A stretch of 9,341 nt of DNA from Clostridia bacterium (GTDB lineage Bacteria > Bacillota > Clostridia > Christensenellales > Aristaeellaceae), in assembly GCA_017469605.1 (NCBI GenBank), contig JAFUGB010000115.1:1-9341 (forward strand), read 5' to 3'. Numbering within the stretch: the first letter of the stretch is position 1; every line of letters starts with the position of its first letter. Of this stretch, positions 1-6,032 are shown piece after piece. The notes under the pieces were generated by a model. It was not told the DNA's origin. It did no database searches and saw nothing but the letters and a program-made list of their open reading frames with translations. The position numbers and the translations under genes are program-made.

Positions 1-1
1 C

Positions 2-1162
2 ACCAGCGCCGGGGCCGACGCCTACCTGCTGCACGTAACCACCACGCCCAGCGTAAGCTATGTAGCCCGTACCGAGGGCTTTGACTGCGGCGCCATGATC
101 AGCGCTAGCCACAATCCCTATTGGGACAACGGCATCAAGCTGCTGAACGGCCAGGGCGAAAAGATGGACGACGCCGTGATCGCCAAGGCCGAAGCCTTCC
201 TGGACGCCGAAGACGCCGCGCCCTACGCCCAGCGCGAGCATATTGGCCGCGTGATCGACCATGCCGCCGGGCGCAACCGCTATATCGGCTACCTGATCAG
301 CTTGGCCACCCACAGCTATAAGGGGGTCAAGGTGGGCCTGGACTGCTCCAACGGCAGCACCTGGCAGCTGGGCGAAGCGGTGTTCAAGGCCCTGGGCGCC
401 GATGTCACCGTGGTGGCCAACCGCCCCGACGGCGAAAACATCAACCGCGACTGCGGCAGCACCCATATTGAAAACCTGCGCAGGCTGGTGCTGGATCACC
501 AGCTGGACGTGGGCTTCGCCTTTGACGGAGACGCCGACCGCTGCATCTGCGTGGACGAAAAGGGGCAGATCGTCAATGGCGATCGGATTCTGTATATTTA
601 TGCAGATTATATGAATTCCCGGGGCAAGCTGGGGGAAACCCACGTGGTCACCACCGTGATGAGCAACATGGGCCTGTACAAGGCGCTGGACGCTTTGGGC
701 ATCGGCTATGAGCAGACCGACGTGGGCGACCGCTTTGTATACGAGCGCATGCGCGAGCGGGGCGACCTGATCGGCGGCGAGGAAAGCGGCCATATCATCT
801 TTTCCAAGTATGCCAATACCGGCGACGGCCTGCTTACCGCCATCAAGCTGATGCAGGCCATGCTGGACCAGAAAAAAGCCATGAGCGAGCTGCATGCCGG
901 CATGCAGACCTTTCCCCAGGTGCTGGTCAACGTGCGGGTGGACGATAAGCAGGCGGCGCTGAACGACGCCAATGTGCAGGCCGCCCGGAAGGCCGCGGAG
1001 CAAAAGCTGGGCAGCGACGGCCGCGTGCTGCTGCGCAAAAGCGGCACCGAGCCGCTGGTCCGGGTCATGAGCGAGGCCGCCACCCAGGAGCAGGCCCAGG
1101 AGGCCGTAGATGGCATCGTGGAAATGCTCAGGCGCAGCGGCCATGCCCTGAAGGAGGTATAA
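2..1162 (+). CDS. glmM: Phosphoglucosamine mutase GlmM, 5'-truncated by window edge
   Basis: GlmM interconverts glucosamine-6-phosphate and glucosamine-1-phosphate in the cytoplasm, feeding UDP-GlcNAc and peptidoglycan synthesis. The reading frame is open from base 2, so 386 codons are visible and roughly the first 60-70 residues of a typical ~450-residue GlmM lie upstream of the window; the ATG at 95 is internal. Visible family signatures in order: the phosphoserine loop ISASHNP (catalytic Ser codon at 107-109), the Mg-binding loop DGDADR (524-541), the sugar-binding loop GGEESGH (773-793) and the C-terminal phosphate-binding loop RKSGTEP (1034-1054) followed by LVRVMSEA. The RKSGTEPLVRVM form and the GRNRYIGYLISL segment fit GlmM better than phosphomannomutases or phosphoglucomutases. 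All key residues are intact. The ribosome binding site of the next gene lies inside the last codons, indicating co-transcription. Confidence 0.93.
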   Translation, partial: TSAGADAYLLHVTTTPSVSYVARTEGFDCGAMISASHNPYWDNGIKLLNGQGEKMDDAVIAKAEAFLDAEDAAPYAQREHIGRVIDHAAGRNRYIGYLISLATHSYKGVKVGLDCSNGSTWQLGEAVFKALGADVTVVANRPDGENINRDCGSTHIENLRRLVLDHQLDVGFAFDGDADRCICVDEKGQIVNGDRILYIYADYMNSRGKLGETHVVTTVMSNMGLYKALDALGIGYEQTDVGDRFVYERMRERGDLIGGEESGHIIFSKYANTGDGLLTAIKLMQAMLDQKKAMSELHAGMQTFPQVLVNVRVDDKQAALNDANVQAARKAAEQKLGSDGRVLLRKSGTEPLVRVMSEAATQEQAQEAVDGIVEMLRRSGHALKEV

Positions 1163-1165
1163 GCT

Positions 1166-1822
1166 ATGTATAAAATTACAGAGCTGTTTGACCTTCAGCA
1201 TACCCTCGCGGCCGACTACCTTCGGGGATTTACCTATCCCCATGAAGCCCTGGCCGGCATCAAGGACATGATCCGCGCCCTGGGCCAAACGCTGCCCGCC
1301 GATGAATACGACCATCCCCGGGAATCGGTATGGATCGCCAAGGATGCCACGGTATTTGCCTCGGCCTACATCGGTGATAACGTGATCATCGGCCATGGCA
1401 CCGAGGTTCGGCAATGCGCGTTCATCCGGGGCAGCGCGCTGATTGGCGATGGATGCGTGATCGGCAACAGCACCGAGCTGAAAAACGTGATTCTCTTTGA
1501 CAGCGTGCAGGTGCCCCACTATAATTACGTGGGCGACAGCATCCTGGGCTATCACGCCCATATGGGCGCCGGCGCGGTGACCAGCAACGTAAAGGGCGAC
1601 CGCACGCCGGTTACACTGCGGCATGGCGAAGAAACGCTGGCCACCGGCCTGAAAAAAATGGGCGCCATTCTGGGCGACTGGGCCGAGATCGGCTGCAACA
1701 GCGTGCTGAACCCCGGCACCGTCATCGGCCCCCATGCCCAGGTATATCCGCTCACCTCGGTGCGCGGCACCGTCCCCGCCCATTGTATCCATAAAGGGCA
1801 CACGATCGTGGAAAAGCGATAA
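1166..1822 (+). CDS. Left-handed beta-helix (hexapeptide) acyltransferase related to the GlmU C-terminal domain
   Basis: The 218-residue protein begins with a short helical region (residues 1-50) and then has hexapeptide turns (VWIAKDATV, AYIGDNVIIG, ALIGDGCVIG, AEIGCNSVLNPGTVIG) typical of trimeric left-handed beta-helix acyltransferases. The section from NSTELKNVIL to MGAGAVTSN resembles the acetyltransferase half of GlmU. Recalling E. coli GlmU numbering, the K351/H363/Y366 spacing is kept as K106, H118 and Y121, while the position of N377 is His132. There is no N-terminal uridylyltransferase domain, so it is not a full GlmU despite database labels such as UDP-GlcNAc pyrophosphorylase for similar proteins. 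It starts 3 bases after the glmM stop, with a strong AAGGAGGT (1151-1158) 7 bases before ATG, and so shares a transcript with glmM. Acetylation of glucosamine-1-phosphate, the GlmM product, is a reasonable inference; another acyl acceptor is possible. Confidence 0.8.
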   Translation: MYKITELFDLQHTLAADYLRGFTYPHEALAGIKDMIRALGQTLPADEYDHPRESVWIAKDATVFASAYIGDNVIIGHGTEVRQCAFIRGSALIGDGCVIGNSTELKNVILFDSVQVPHYNYVGDSILGYHAHMGAGAVTSNVKGDRTPVTLRHGEETLATGLKKMGAILGDWAEIGCNSVLNPGTVIGPHAQVYPLTSVRGTVPAHCIHKGHTIVEKR

Positions 1823-1837
1823 AGTCAATCCCCGCTG

Positions 1838-1884
1838 GCTGGGGCTGTTGCACAAAGAAAAAGTGCAACAGCCCCAGCTTTTTT
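1838..1884 (+). terminator. Strong intrinsic terminator ending the glmM operon
   Basis: A perfect 16-bp stem (1838-1853 with 1863-1878), with an A-rich 9-base loop, is followed directly by six Ts (1879-1884). It begins 15 bases after the stop of the hexapeptide protein. There is no T-run on the opposite side, so it works for + strand transcripts only. It separates the glmM pair from addA, which must therefore have its own promoter. Confidence 0.95.
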
Positions 1885-1949
1885 GTGTTCCAAATTTTTT
1901 CCTATTCTATAAGCCATCGCTGAAAAGCGCGATTTGCCGGCCACCCGGC

Positions 1950-1978
1950 TTGTTTCACGTGAAACAATATGATAAAAT
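1950..1978 (+). promoter_or_regulatory. Possible addA promoter overlapping the first parS
   Basis: TTGTTT (1950-1955), a 17-base spacer and TAAAAT (1973-1978) form a modest sigma-A-like promoter; the -10 matches 5 of 6 and the -35 only 3 of 6. The -35 element and spacer overlap the first parS palindrome, and transcription would start near 1985, placing the second parS in the leader. A weaker alternative is TATAAG at 1908-1913. A promoter is needed here because of the terminator just upstream, but its exact position is uncertain. Confidence 0.35.
1951..1966. promoter_or_regulatory. parS: parS centromere site 1 (ParB/Spo0J binding)
   Basis: TGTTTCACGTGAAACA is an exact match to the 16-bp parS consensus bound by ParB (Spo0J), which loads as a CTP-dependent clamp and recruits SMC condensin for origin segregation. 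The perfect palindrome extends to 18 bp (1950-1967). It lies in a non-coding gap about 4 kb from the predicted origin, where parS sites are normally concentrated. An exact 16-mer is very unlikely by chance in 9 kb, and two copies occur. Confidence 0.95.
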
Positions 1979-1999
1979 AGGATGAACGCAGGAATACAG

Positions 2000-2015
2000 T
2001 GTTTCACGTGAAACA
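2000..2015. promoter_or_regulatory. parS: parS centromere site 2 (ParB/Spo0J binding)
   Basis: This is a second exact TGTTTCACGTGAAACA, sitting in a 20-bp perfect palindrome (1998-2017). Its centre is 49 bp from that of site 1, and it ends 18 bases before the addA ATG, just ahead of the ribosome binding site. It would lie in the addA 5' leader, so ParB bound here could interfere with addA transcription. Confidence 0.95.
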
Positions 2016-2023
2016 CTTTATTT

Positions 2024-2028
2024 GGAGG
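2024..2028 (+). promoter_or_regulatory. Ribosome binding site that fixes the addA start
   Basis: GGAGG within TTTGGAGGAAAGT lies 5 bases before the ATG at 2034. The in-frame TTG at 2022 overlaps this ribosome binding site and has none of its own, so ATG 2034, giving MPQWTSAQQQ, is the preferred start. Confidence 0.85.
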
Positions 2029-2033
2029 AAAGT

Positions 2034-5000
2034 ATGCCCCAGTGGACATCGGCCCAGCAGCAGGCCATCGACGCCCGCAACAGCGAAACGCTGGTCAGCG
2101 CGGCGGCCGGAAGCGGCAAAACAGCGGTGCTGATCGAGCATGTGCTCAAGCTGCTGCGGGAGGGCGGCCGGGTGGACCGGCTGCTGATCATTACCTTTAC
2201 CCGCGCCGCGGCGGCCGAGCTGCGCGACCGGCTTACCGCCGCCCTGGATCGGGAAGCGCCCTTCAACAAACATTTGCGCCGTCAGATGCTTGCCGTTCGC
2301 CATGCCCATATTTCCACCCTGCATGTCTTTTGCCATCATATCCTGCGCACGCACTTTCAGGCGGCCGATATCGATCCCATGGCCAAGATTGGCGAAACCA
2401 CCATGCTGGAGCCGCTGCTGAACCGGGCGATCGATGAAAGCATGGAGGAGCTGTGCCAAAGCGAGGAGCCCGACGATCAGGCGCTGGTGGAGCAGTATGG
2501 CGACGCGCAGATCGTGGAAATGGCCCGAGAGCTATATCAATTTTTGCGTTCCCAGGCCGATCCCAAGGGCTGGATCGCTGAAAAAATGGCCGATCCCGCC
2601 GGGGAAGGGCTCAAGCCCTTCCTGCTGCTGCTGCGCAAGGAAGCGCTGATGTCGCTGGAAGGCGCCTCCCCGCTCTGCCGCCAGGCGCTTCAGCTGGCCG
2701 AAATGCCCGGCGGACCGGATTACCTGGCGGTTACGCTGGAAAGCGACATGGTGCTCATCGATGCCCTGGGCCAGGAAATCCGCGCCGGCGGCATGCCTGC
2801 GGGCGAAATCAGGTTTCCCGCCCGGCCCCGAATGCCCAAAAACGGGGACTATGATCCCGGCCTGGCCCAGCAGTGCGTCGATCTTCGAGAAAGCATGAAA
2901 GCGCTGGTGAAGGAAGCCCAGTCCATGCTGCCCGCCGATCCCGAGCAGGCCCGCGACGAGGTAAGCTATACGCTGCCCGCCCTTCGCGCGCTGATCGGCA
3001 TGGTGTGGAACATAGACGCCAAGTACGCGCAATATAAGGAAGAAAGGAACCTGCTGGATTACGGCGACCTGGAGCACCTGGCGCTGAAGGCCCTGGCGGA
3101 CGACCATGTGCGCGCCTCGGTGGCCACCGGGTTTGACGCCATCTTTGTGGATGAATACCAGGATGTATCGGCCATCCAGGAGGCCATTGTCCGCCGCGTC
3201 CACAACGAGAAAAACCGCCTGTTCATGGTGGGCGATGTAAAGCAGAGCATTTACCGCTTCCGCCTGGCCGATCCCACGCTGTTTCTCACCAAATACGATC
3301 AGTTTTCCGAGGATCCGGGGGCAAAAAGCCGCCGCATCCTGCTGAGCAGCAATTTCCGCAGCCGGGGAAATGTGCTCGCGGCCACCAACTCCGTGTTTGA
3401 GCGCGCCATGCGCCGGGGCGCCACCGAAATCGATTACGACGAAGCGGCCCACCTGCGGGCAGGCGCGGCCTCCACGGGCGATCCGCCGGTGGAGCTGCAC
3501 ATCATATCCGACCAGGTGGAAGCATCGGCGGAGGAGGAAGGGGAAAGCCGCAAGGGCTGGATGTACGAGGCGCAGCTGGCCGCCCAGCGCATCAAAAGCC
3601 TGGTGGGTACTCCCATTCGGGAGGGCGAAGGACAGCGGGCGCTGCGCTACCGTGATTGCGTGATCCTGCTGCGCTCGGCTTCCGGGCGCGCGCCGCAGAT
3701 CGCCAAGATCCTGGCCGATGCCGGCATCCCGGCCTACAGCGACGCCGACGCCCAGTATTTTGACCTGCCCGAGGTCCGGGACATGATGAACGTGCTGCGG
3801 GTGATCGATAATCCCTACCAGGATGTGCCGCTGCTTTCCGCCCTGCGCTGTCCCTGCTTTGGCTTCTCCAGCGAGCGCCTGGCCCGCATTCGCCTTACCG
3901 ACGGCACCCGGCAAAAGCCCTTCTGGCAGGTGTTCTTTTCGCTGCGGGAAACCGATGCGGATGTGCGGTGCGTGTGTGAAAAGCTGGAGCTTTGGCGCTT
4001 TTGGTCCCGGCACCTGCATACCGACGCGCTGATTTACCGCATCCTGCGGGATACCGGCCTGTACGCCCGGGCAGGCGCCCAGCGGGACGGCGGCGTGCGC
4101 CAGGCCAACCTGCGGCTGCTGGCCGAACGAGCCCAGGGCGAGGGCGTGCGCTTTTCCCTGCATACCTTTTTGACCACCTCCGATGTGGCCCGGCGCGTCC
4201 ATGACGCCGGATCGGCCAGGGAAATGAGCGAAAATGAGGATGTGGTGCGCATCATGACGCTGCACAAATCCAAGGGATTGGAGTTTCCCGTGGTGATCCT
4301 CATGGAGCTGGCCCGCCATTTCCGCATGCCGTCAGATGGCGAGCTGCTGCGGTGCGATGCCGGGCAGGGCCTGGCCCTCAAGCGCTGTGACAGCCAACAG
4401 CGCGTCACCGGCCATACGGTGGCCGGCCGGGCGCTGGAATACAAGCGCCGCCGGGAGATCCGGGCCGAAGAAGCGCGCCTGCTGTACGTGGGCATGACCC
4501 GGGCCCGGGAACGGCTGATCCTGCTGGCCTCTCCCCGGCATCTGGACAACGATAAAATGGCCTGGCGCCTGCCGGAGGGCGATTACGCCGCGGGCCAGGC
4601 AAGCTGCATGCTGGACTGGATTGGCCAGGCGGTGAACGAAGGGCTGAAATCGGGCCAGGATACCGCCTATACCGCCGCCAACGGCAGTCAATGGGCGCTG
4701 CAATGGCACAACGGCTCCGATTTCAAGCAGCACCTGCCGGCCGAAGCGGCCTTCACCATTCCGGACGGCACAGGGCCAGTGGCCGAGGACTTTTTATCCA
4801 CACCGCCCAAGCGCCGCCATCGGGTGCTGAAAATCAGCGTTACCTCGCTGCTGCGGGGCGGCCTTCCCGGGGAGGATGAGGAAGAAACCATTGAATCCAA
4901 GCGCCGGGAACTGCGGCTGGACACGCTGCCCCAGGAAGTACCCAACTTTATGCTGGAAAAAAAGCCCCGGGGCGCCGATCGGGGAACAGCCACGCACAAA

Positions 5001-5423
5001 GCGCTGTGCGCATTGAACATGGACAGTCCCATCTGGGAGCAATTGGAGCTGCTGGCCGCGCAGGGAATCCTGACCGCTGAAGAGCGGCAGCTGATCCGCG
5101 TCAGCGATATCCGCCGCTTTTTTGATTCCCCGCTGGGCCGCCGGGTCCATGAAGCGCAGCTGGTGAAGCGGGAATGGGGCTTTTGCATGATGGAGGGCAG
5201 CCTGCTGGTGCAGGGCGTATTGGACCTTTGCTTTCAGGAAAACGGGCAATGGGTGCTGGCGGATTATAAAACCGACCGCTGCCCAGCGGAATCGCTTCCC
5301 GGGCTGTACGGCGACCAAATCCGCTGGTATGCCCGGGCACTGCGGGAAATCACCCAAACGCCGGTCAAGGAGATGTGGCTCTACAGCCTGCGGGAGGGAA
5401 AGGCGGTGGCGGTGGCGCCATAG
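2034..5423 (+). CDS. addA: ATP-dependent helicase/nuclease subunit A (AddA)
   Basis: AddA is the 3'-5' helicase and nuclease subunit of AddAB, which resects double-strand breaks for RecA loading and is the Bacillota counterpart of RecBCD. The product has 1129 residues, near the usual ~1200. UvrD/RecB helicase motifs appear in order: Walker A AAAGSGKT (23-30), motif Ia LIITFTRAAAAELR (51-64), Walker B FVDEYQD (371-377), motif III GDVKQSIYRFR (400-410), NFRSR (440-444), motif V MTLHKSKGLEFP (741-752) and motif VI LLYVGMTRARERL (816-828). The C-terminal RecB-type nuclease domain follows from about 975: GVLDL (Asp1064), DYKTD (Asp1077, Lys1079) and the QxxxY motif (Gln1095, Tyr1099). Helicase and nuclease residues all look intact. 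The start is the ATG with GGAGG 5 bases upstream. addB, its usual partner just upstream, is absent; two parS sites and a terminator lie there instead. No clear terminator follows the stop. Confidence 0.95.
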   Translation: MPQWTSAQQQAIDARNSETLVSAAAGSGKTAVLIEHVLKLLREGGRVDRLLIITFTRAAAAELRDRLTAALDREAPFNKHLRRQMLAVRHAHISTLHVFCHHILRTHFQAADIDPMAKIGETTMLEPLLNRAIDESMEELCQSEEPDDQALVEQYGDAQIVEMARELYQFLRSQADPKGWIAEKMADPAGEGLKPFLLLLRKEALMSLEGASPLCRQALQLAEMPGGPDYLAVTLESDMVLIDALGQEIRAGGMPAGEIRFPARPRMPKNGDYDPGLAQQCVDLRESMKALVKEAQSMLPADPEQARDEVSYTLPALRALIGMVWNIDAKYAQYKEERNLLDYGDLEHLALKALADDHVRASVATGFDAIFVDEYQDVSAIQEAIVRRVHNEKNRLFMVGDVKQSIYRFRLADPTLFLTKYDQFSEDPGAKSRRILLSSNFRSRGNVLAATNSVFERAMRRGATEIDYDEAAHLRAGAASTGDPPVELHIISDQVEASAEEEGESRKGWMYEAQLAAQRIKSLVGTPIREGEGQRALRYRDCVILLRSASGRAPQIAKILADAGIPAYSDADAQYFDLPEVRDMMNVLRVIDNPYQDVPLLSALRCPCFGFSSERLARIRLTDGTRQKPFWQVFFSLRETDADVRCVCEKLELWRFWSRHLHTDALIYRILRDTGLYARAGAQRDGGVRQANLRLLAERAQGEGVRFSLHTFLTTSDVARRVHDAGSAREMSENEDVVRIMTLHKSKGLEFPVVILMELARHFRMPSDGELLRCDAGQGLALKRCDSQQRVTGHTVAGRALEYKRRREIRAEEARLLYVGMTRARERLILLASPRHLDNDKMAWRLPEGDYAAGQASCMLDWIGQAVNEGLKSGQDTAYTAANGSQWALQWHNGSDFKQHLPAEAAFTIPDGTGPVAEDFLSTPPKRRHRVLKISVTSLLRGGLPGEDEEETIESKRRELRLDTLPQEVPNFMLEKKPRGADRGTATHKALCALNMDSPIWEQLELLAAQGILTAEERQLIRVSDIRRFFDSPLGRRVHEAQLVKREWGFCMMEGSLLVQGVLDLCFQENGQWVLADYKTDRCPAESLPGLYGDQIRWYARALREITQTPVKEMWLYSLREGKAVAVAP
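4794..4802 (+). other. Perfect DnaA box inside addA
   Basis: TTATCCACA, the consensus DnaA box, occurs within the addA coding sequence about 1.2 kb from the origin cluster. It is read as part of Phe-Leu-Ser-Thr with a TTA leucine codon, in a gene that otherwise favours CTG strongly. The match is seen directly; its function is inferred. Confidence 0.45.
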
Positions 5424-5545
5424 CGCAGCGGGGCCCACTGTTTGGCGTTCTGCGAGCCGCGCTGAAACTATTCGCAAAAGTAAAGAAATTTAAAATAAAC
5501 TGTGTATTCCATCGCTGAAAAGAGAAAAAATCGCTCTCCCTATTT
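5424..5545. other. AT-rich non-coding stretch after addA
   Basis: No gene is seen here. After a GC-rich 40 bases following the addA stop, bases 5464-5545 are clearly AT-rich compared with the surrounding genes. I see only weak short inverted repeats near the stop (for example CGCAG 5424-5428 with CTGCG 5450-5454) and no T-run, so no convincing addA terminator. The stretch could be a secondary unwinding region of the origin. Confidence 0.4.
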
Positions 5546-5561
5546 TGTTTGATATCAAACA
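5546..5561. promoter_or_regulatory. 16-bp perfect palindrome with parS-like arms and a different core
   Basis: TGTTTGATATCAAACA is a perfect 16-bp palindrome. It has the same length and the same TGTTT/AAACA arms as the two parS sites, but the core CACGTG is replaced by GATATC. It lies 53 bp upstream of the -35 element of the origin promoter. It may be an operator for an unknown dimeric regulator or a site for a ParB-family paralogue; neither can be decided from sequence. Confidence 0.55.
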
Positions 5562-5614
5562 TTTTAAAGCGGGCGCCGACGCTTTTTCCCGTCCATCGCC
5601 CCCGCAAGTTGCAT

Positions 5615-5643
5615 TTTACAGAAATCAAAAGATATGCTATAAT
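5615..5643 (+). promoter_or_regulatory. Near-consensus extended -10 promoter reading through oriC toward dnaN
   Basis: TTTACA (5615-5620), a 17-base spacer and a perfect TATAAT (5638-5643) are present, with an extended -10 TG at 5635-5636. Only one of twelve hexamer positions differs from consensus. Transcription should start near 5650, about 460 bases before dnaN, with no credible gene between. It therefore probably drives dnaN through a long leader that crosses all the DnaA boxes, allowing DnaA to repress it. Confidence 0.8.
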
Positions 5644-5702
5644 ATGAAATGAACACGCTTTCCATTTCGGCCTTTTGTATGCGCAAAAAACCGGCCGTTT
5701 CA

Positions 5703-5719
5703 TCCACCGGACCGGTGGA
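5703..5719. repeat. Inverted repeat formed by two degenerate facing DnaA boxes
   Basis: TCCACCGG and CCGGTGGA form 8-bp arms around a single A. The arms belong to degenerate DnaA-like sequences TCATCCACC (5700-5708, plus) and GGTGGAAAA (5715-5723, minus), lying 8 bp before the perfect minus-strand box at 5727. The repeat could form a tight cruciform or bind a DnaA pair. Confidence 0.5.
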
Positions 5720-5726
5720 AAACCGC

Positions 5727-5823
5727 TGTGGATAAAATGGCTCCCCGCCGCCCAATCCCTTGCGGCGCGGGCATAAAAATATCCACAAAGTGGGGAAAGC
5801 GTTCATGGGGATAAAGTGGATAA
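5727..5823 (-). other. Left DnaA-box cluster
   Basis: TGTGGATAA (5727-5735) is a perfect box on the minus strand. ATATCCACA (5779-5787, plus), TGGGGATAA (5806-5814, minus) and AGTGGATAA (5815-5823, minus) each differ at one position. The last two abut without a gap, as do the two boxes at 6033-6050 in the right cluster, which point the other way. Confidence 0.85.
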
Positions 5824-5946
5824 CCGATTTGGGCATCCAAAATGCCCGCTTCCGGCGCCGGGATTTTGTCTGTTTCCCGCCGGGCGGTCCAAAAAGGGCG
5901 TCCGCCGCCCCTTCCGCGCCTTCAAAAAATTGCCTGCCTGGCCGGG

Positions 5947-5988
5947 TTATCCCCCTTTTATCCCGGGGTTATCCCAGGATCATCCACA
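5947..5988 (+). other. Four DnaA-box-like 9-mers in exact 11-bp register
   Basis: TTATCCCCC (5947), TTATCCCGG (5958), TTATCCCAG (5969) and TCATCCACA (5980) start exactly 11 bp apart on the same strand. The first three share TTATCCC, matching six of nine or more positions of the DnaA box, and the fourth has a single mismatch. One helical turn of spacing suggests cooperative filament-like DnaA loading on one face of the DNA. Confidence 0.7.
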
Positions 5989-6032
5989 GGGGAGAACGGC
6001 CAAAAAGCCAGTGCTGTCAAGGGGTTTCAGGG

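Noticed and set aside
1914..1927. 14-bp sequence CCATCGCTGAAAAG repeated at 5509-5522, on both sides of addA
   Set aside because: An exact 14-mer pair is expected by chance at about 0.16 per window of this size, and no larger flanking similarity is seen, so I do not call a duplication or insertion footprint.
3146..3154. DnaA-box-like TGTGGATGA inside addA
   Set aside because: It has one mismatch and encodes the conserved Walker B residues VDE, so protein constraint explains it.
2532..4319. A 595-codon open frame on the minus strand within addA
   Set aside because: It lies fully opposite a gene with intact helicase motifs. Its product is low-complexity (His, Gly, Gln, Ala) without recognisable motifs, as expected from an antisense frame of GC-rich coding DNA.
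5424..5464. Possible terminator after addA
   Set aside because: Only weak 5-bp inverted repeats with a long loop and no T-run are present.
5746..5767. CGCCGC/GCGGCG stem as a possible terminator or small-RNA end within the origin
   Set aside because: It has a short stem, a 10-base loop and no T-run; it is not convincing as a terminator.
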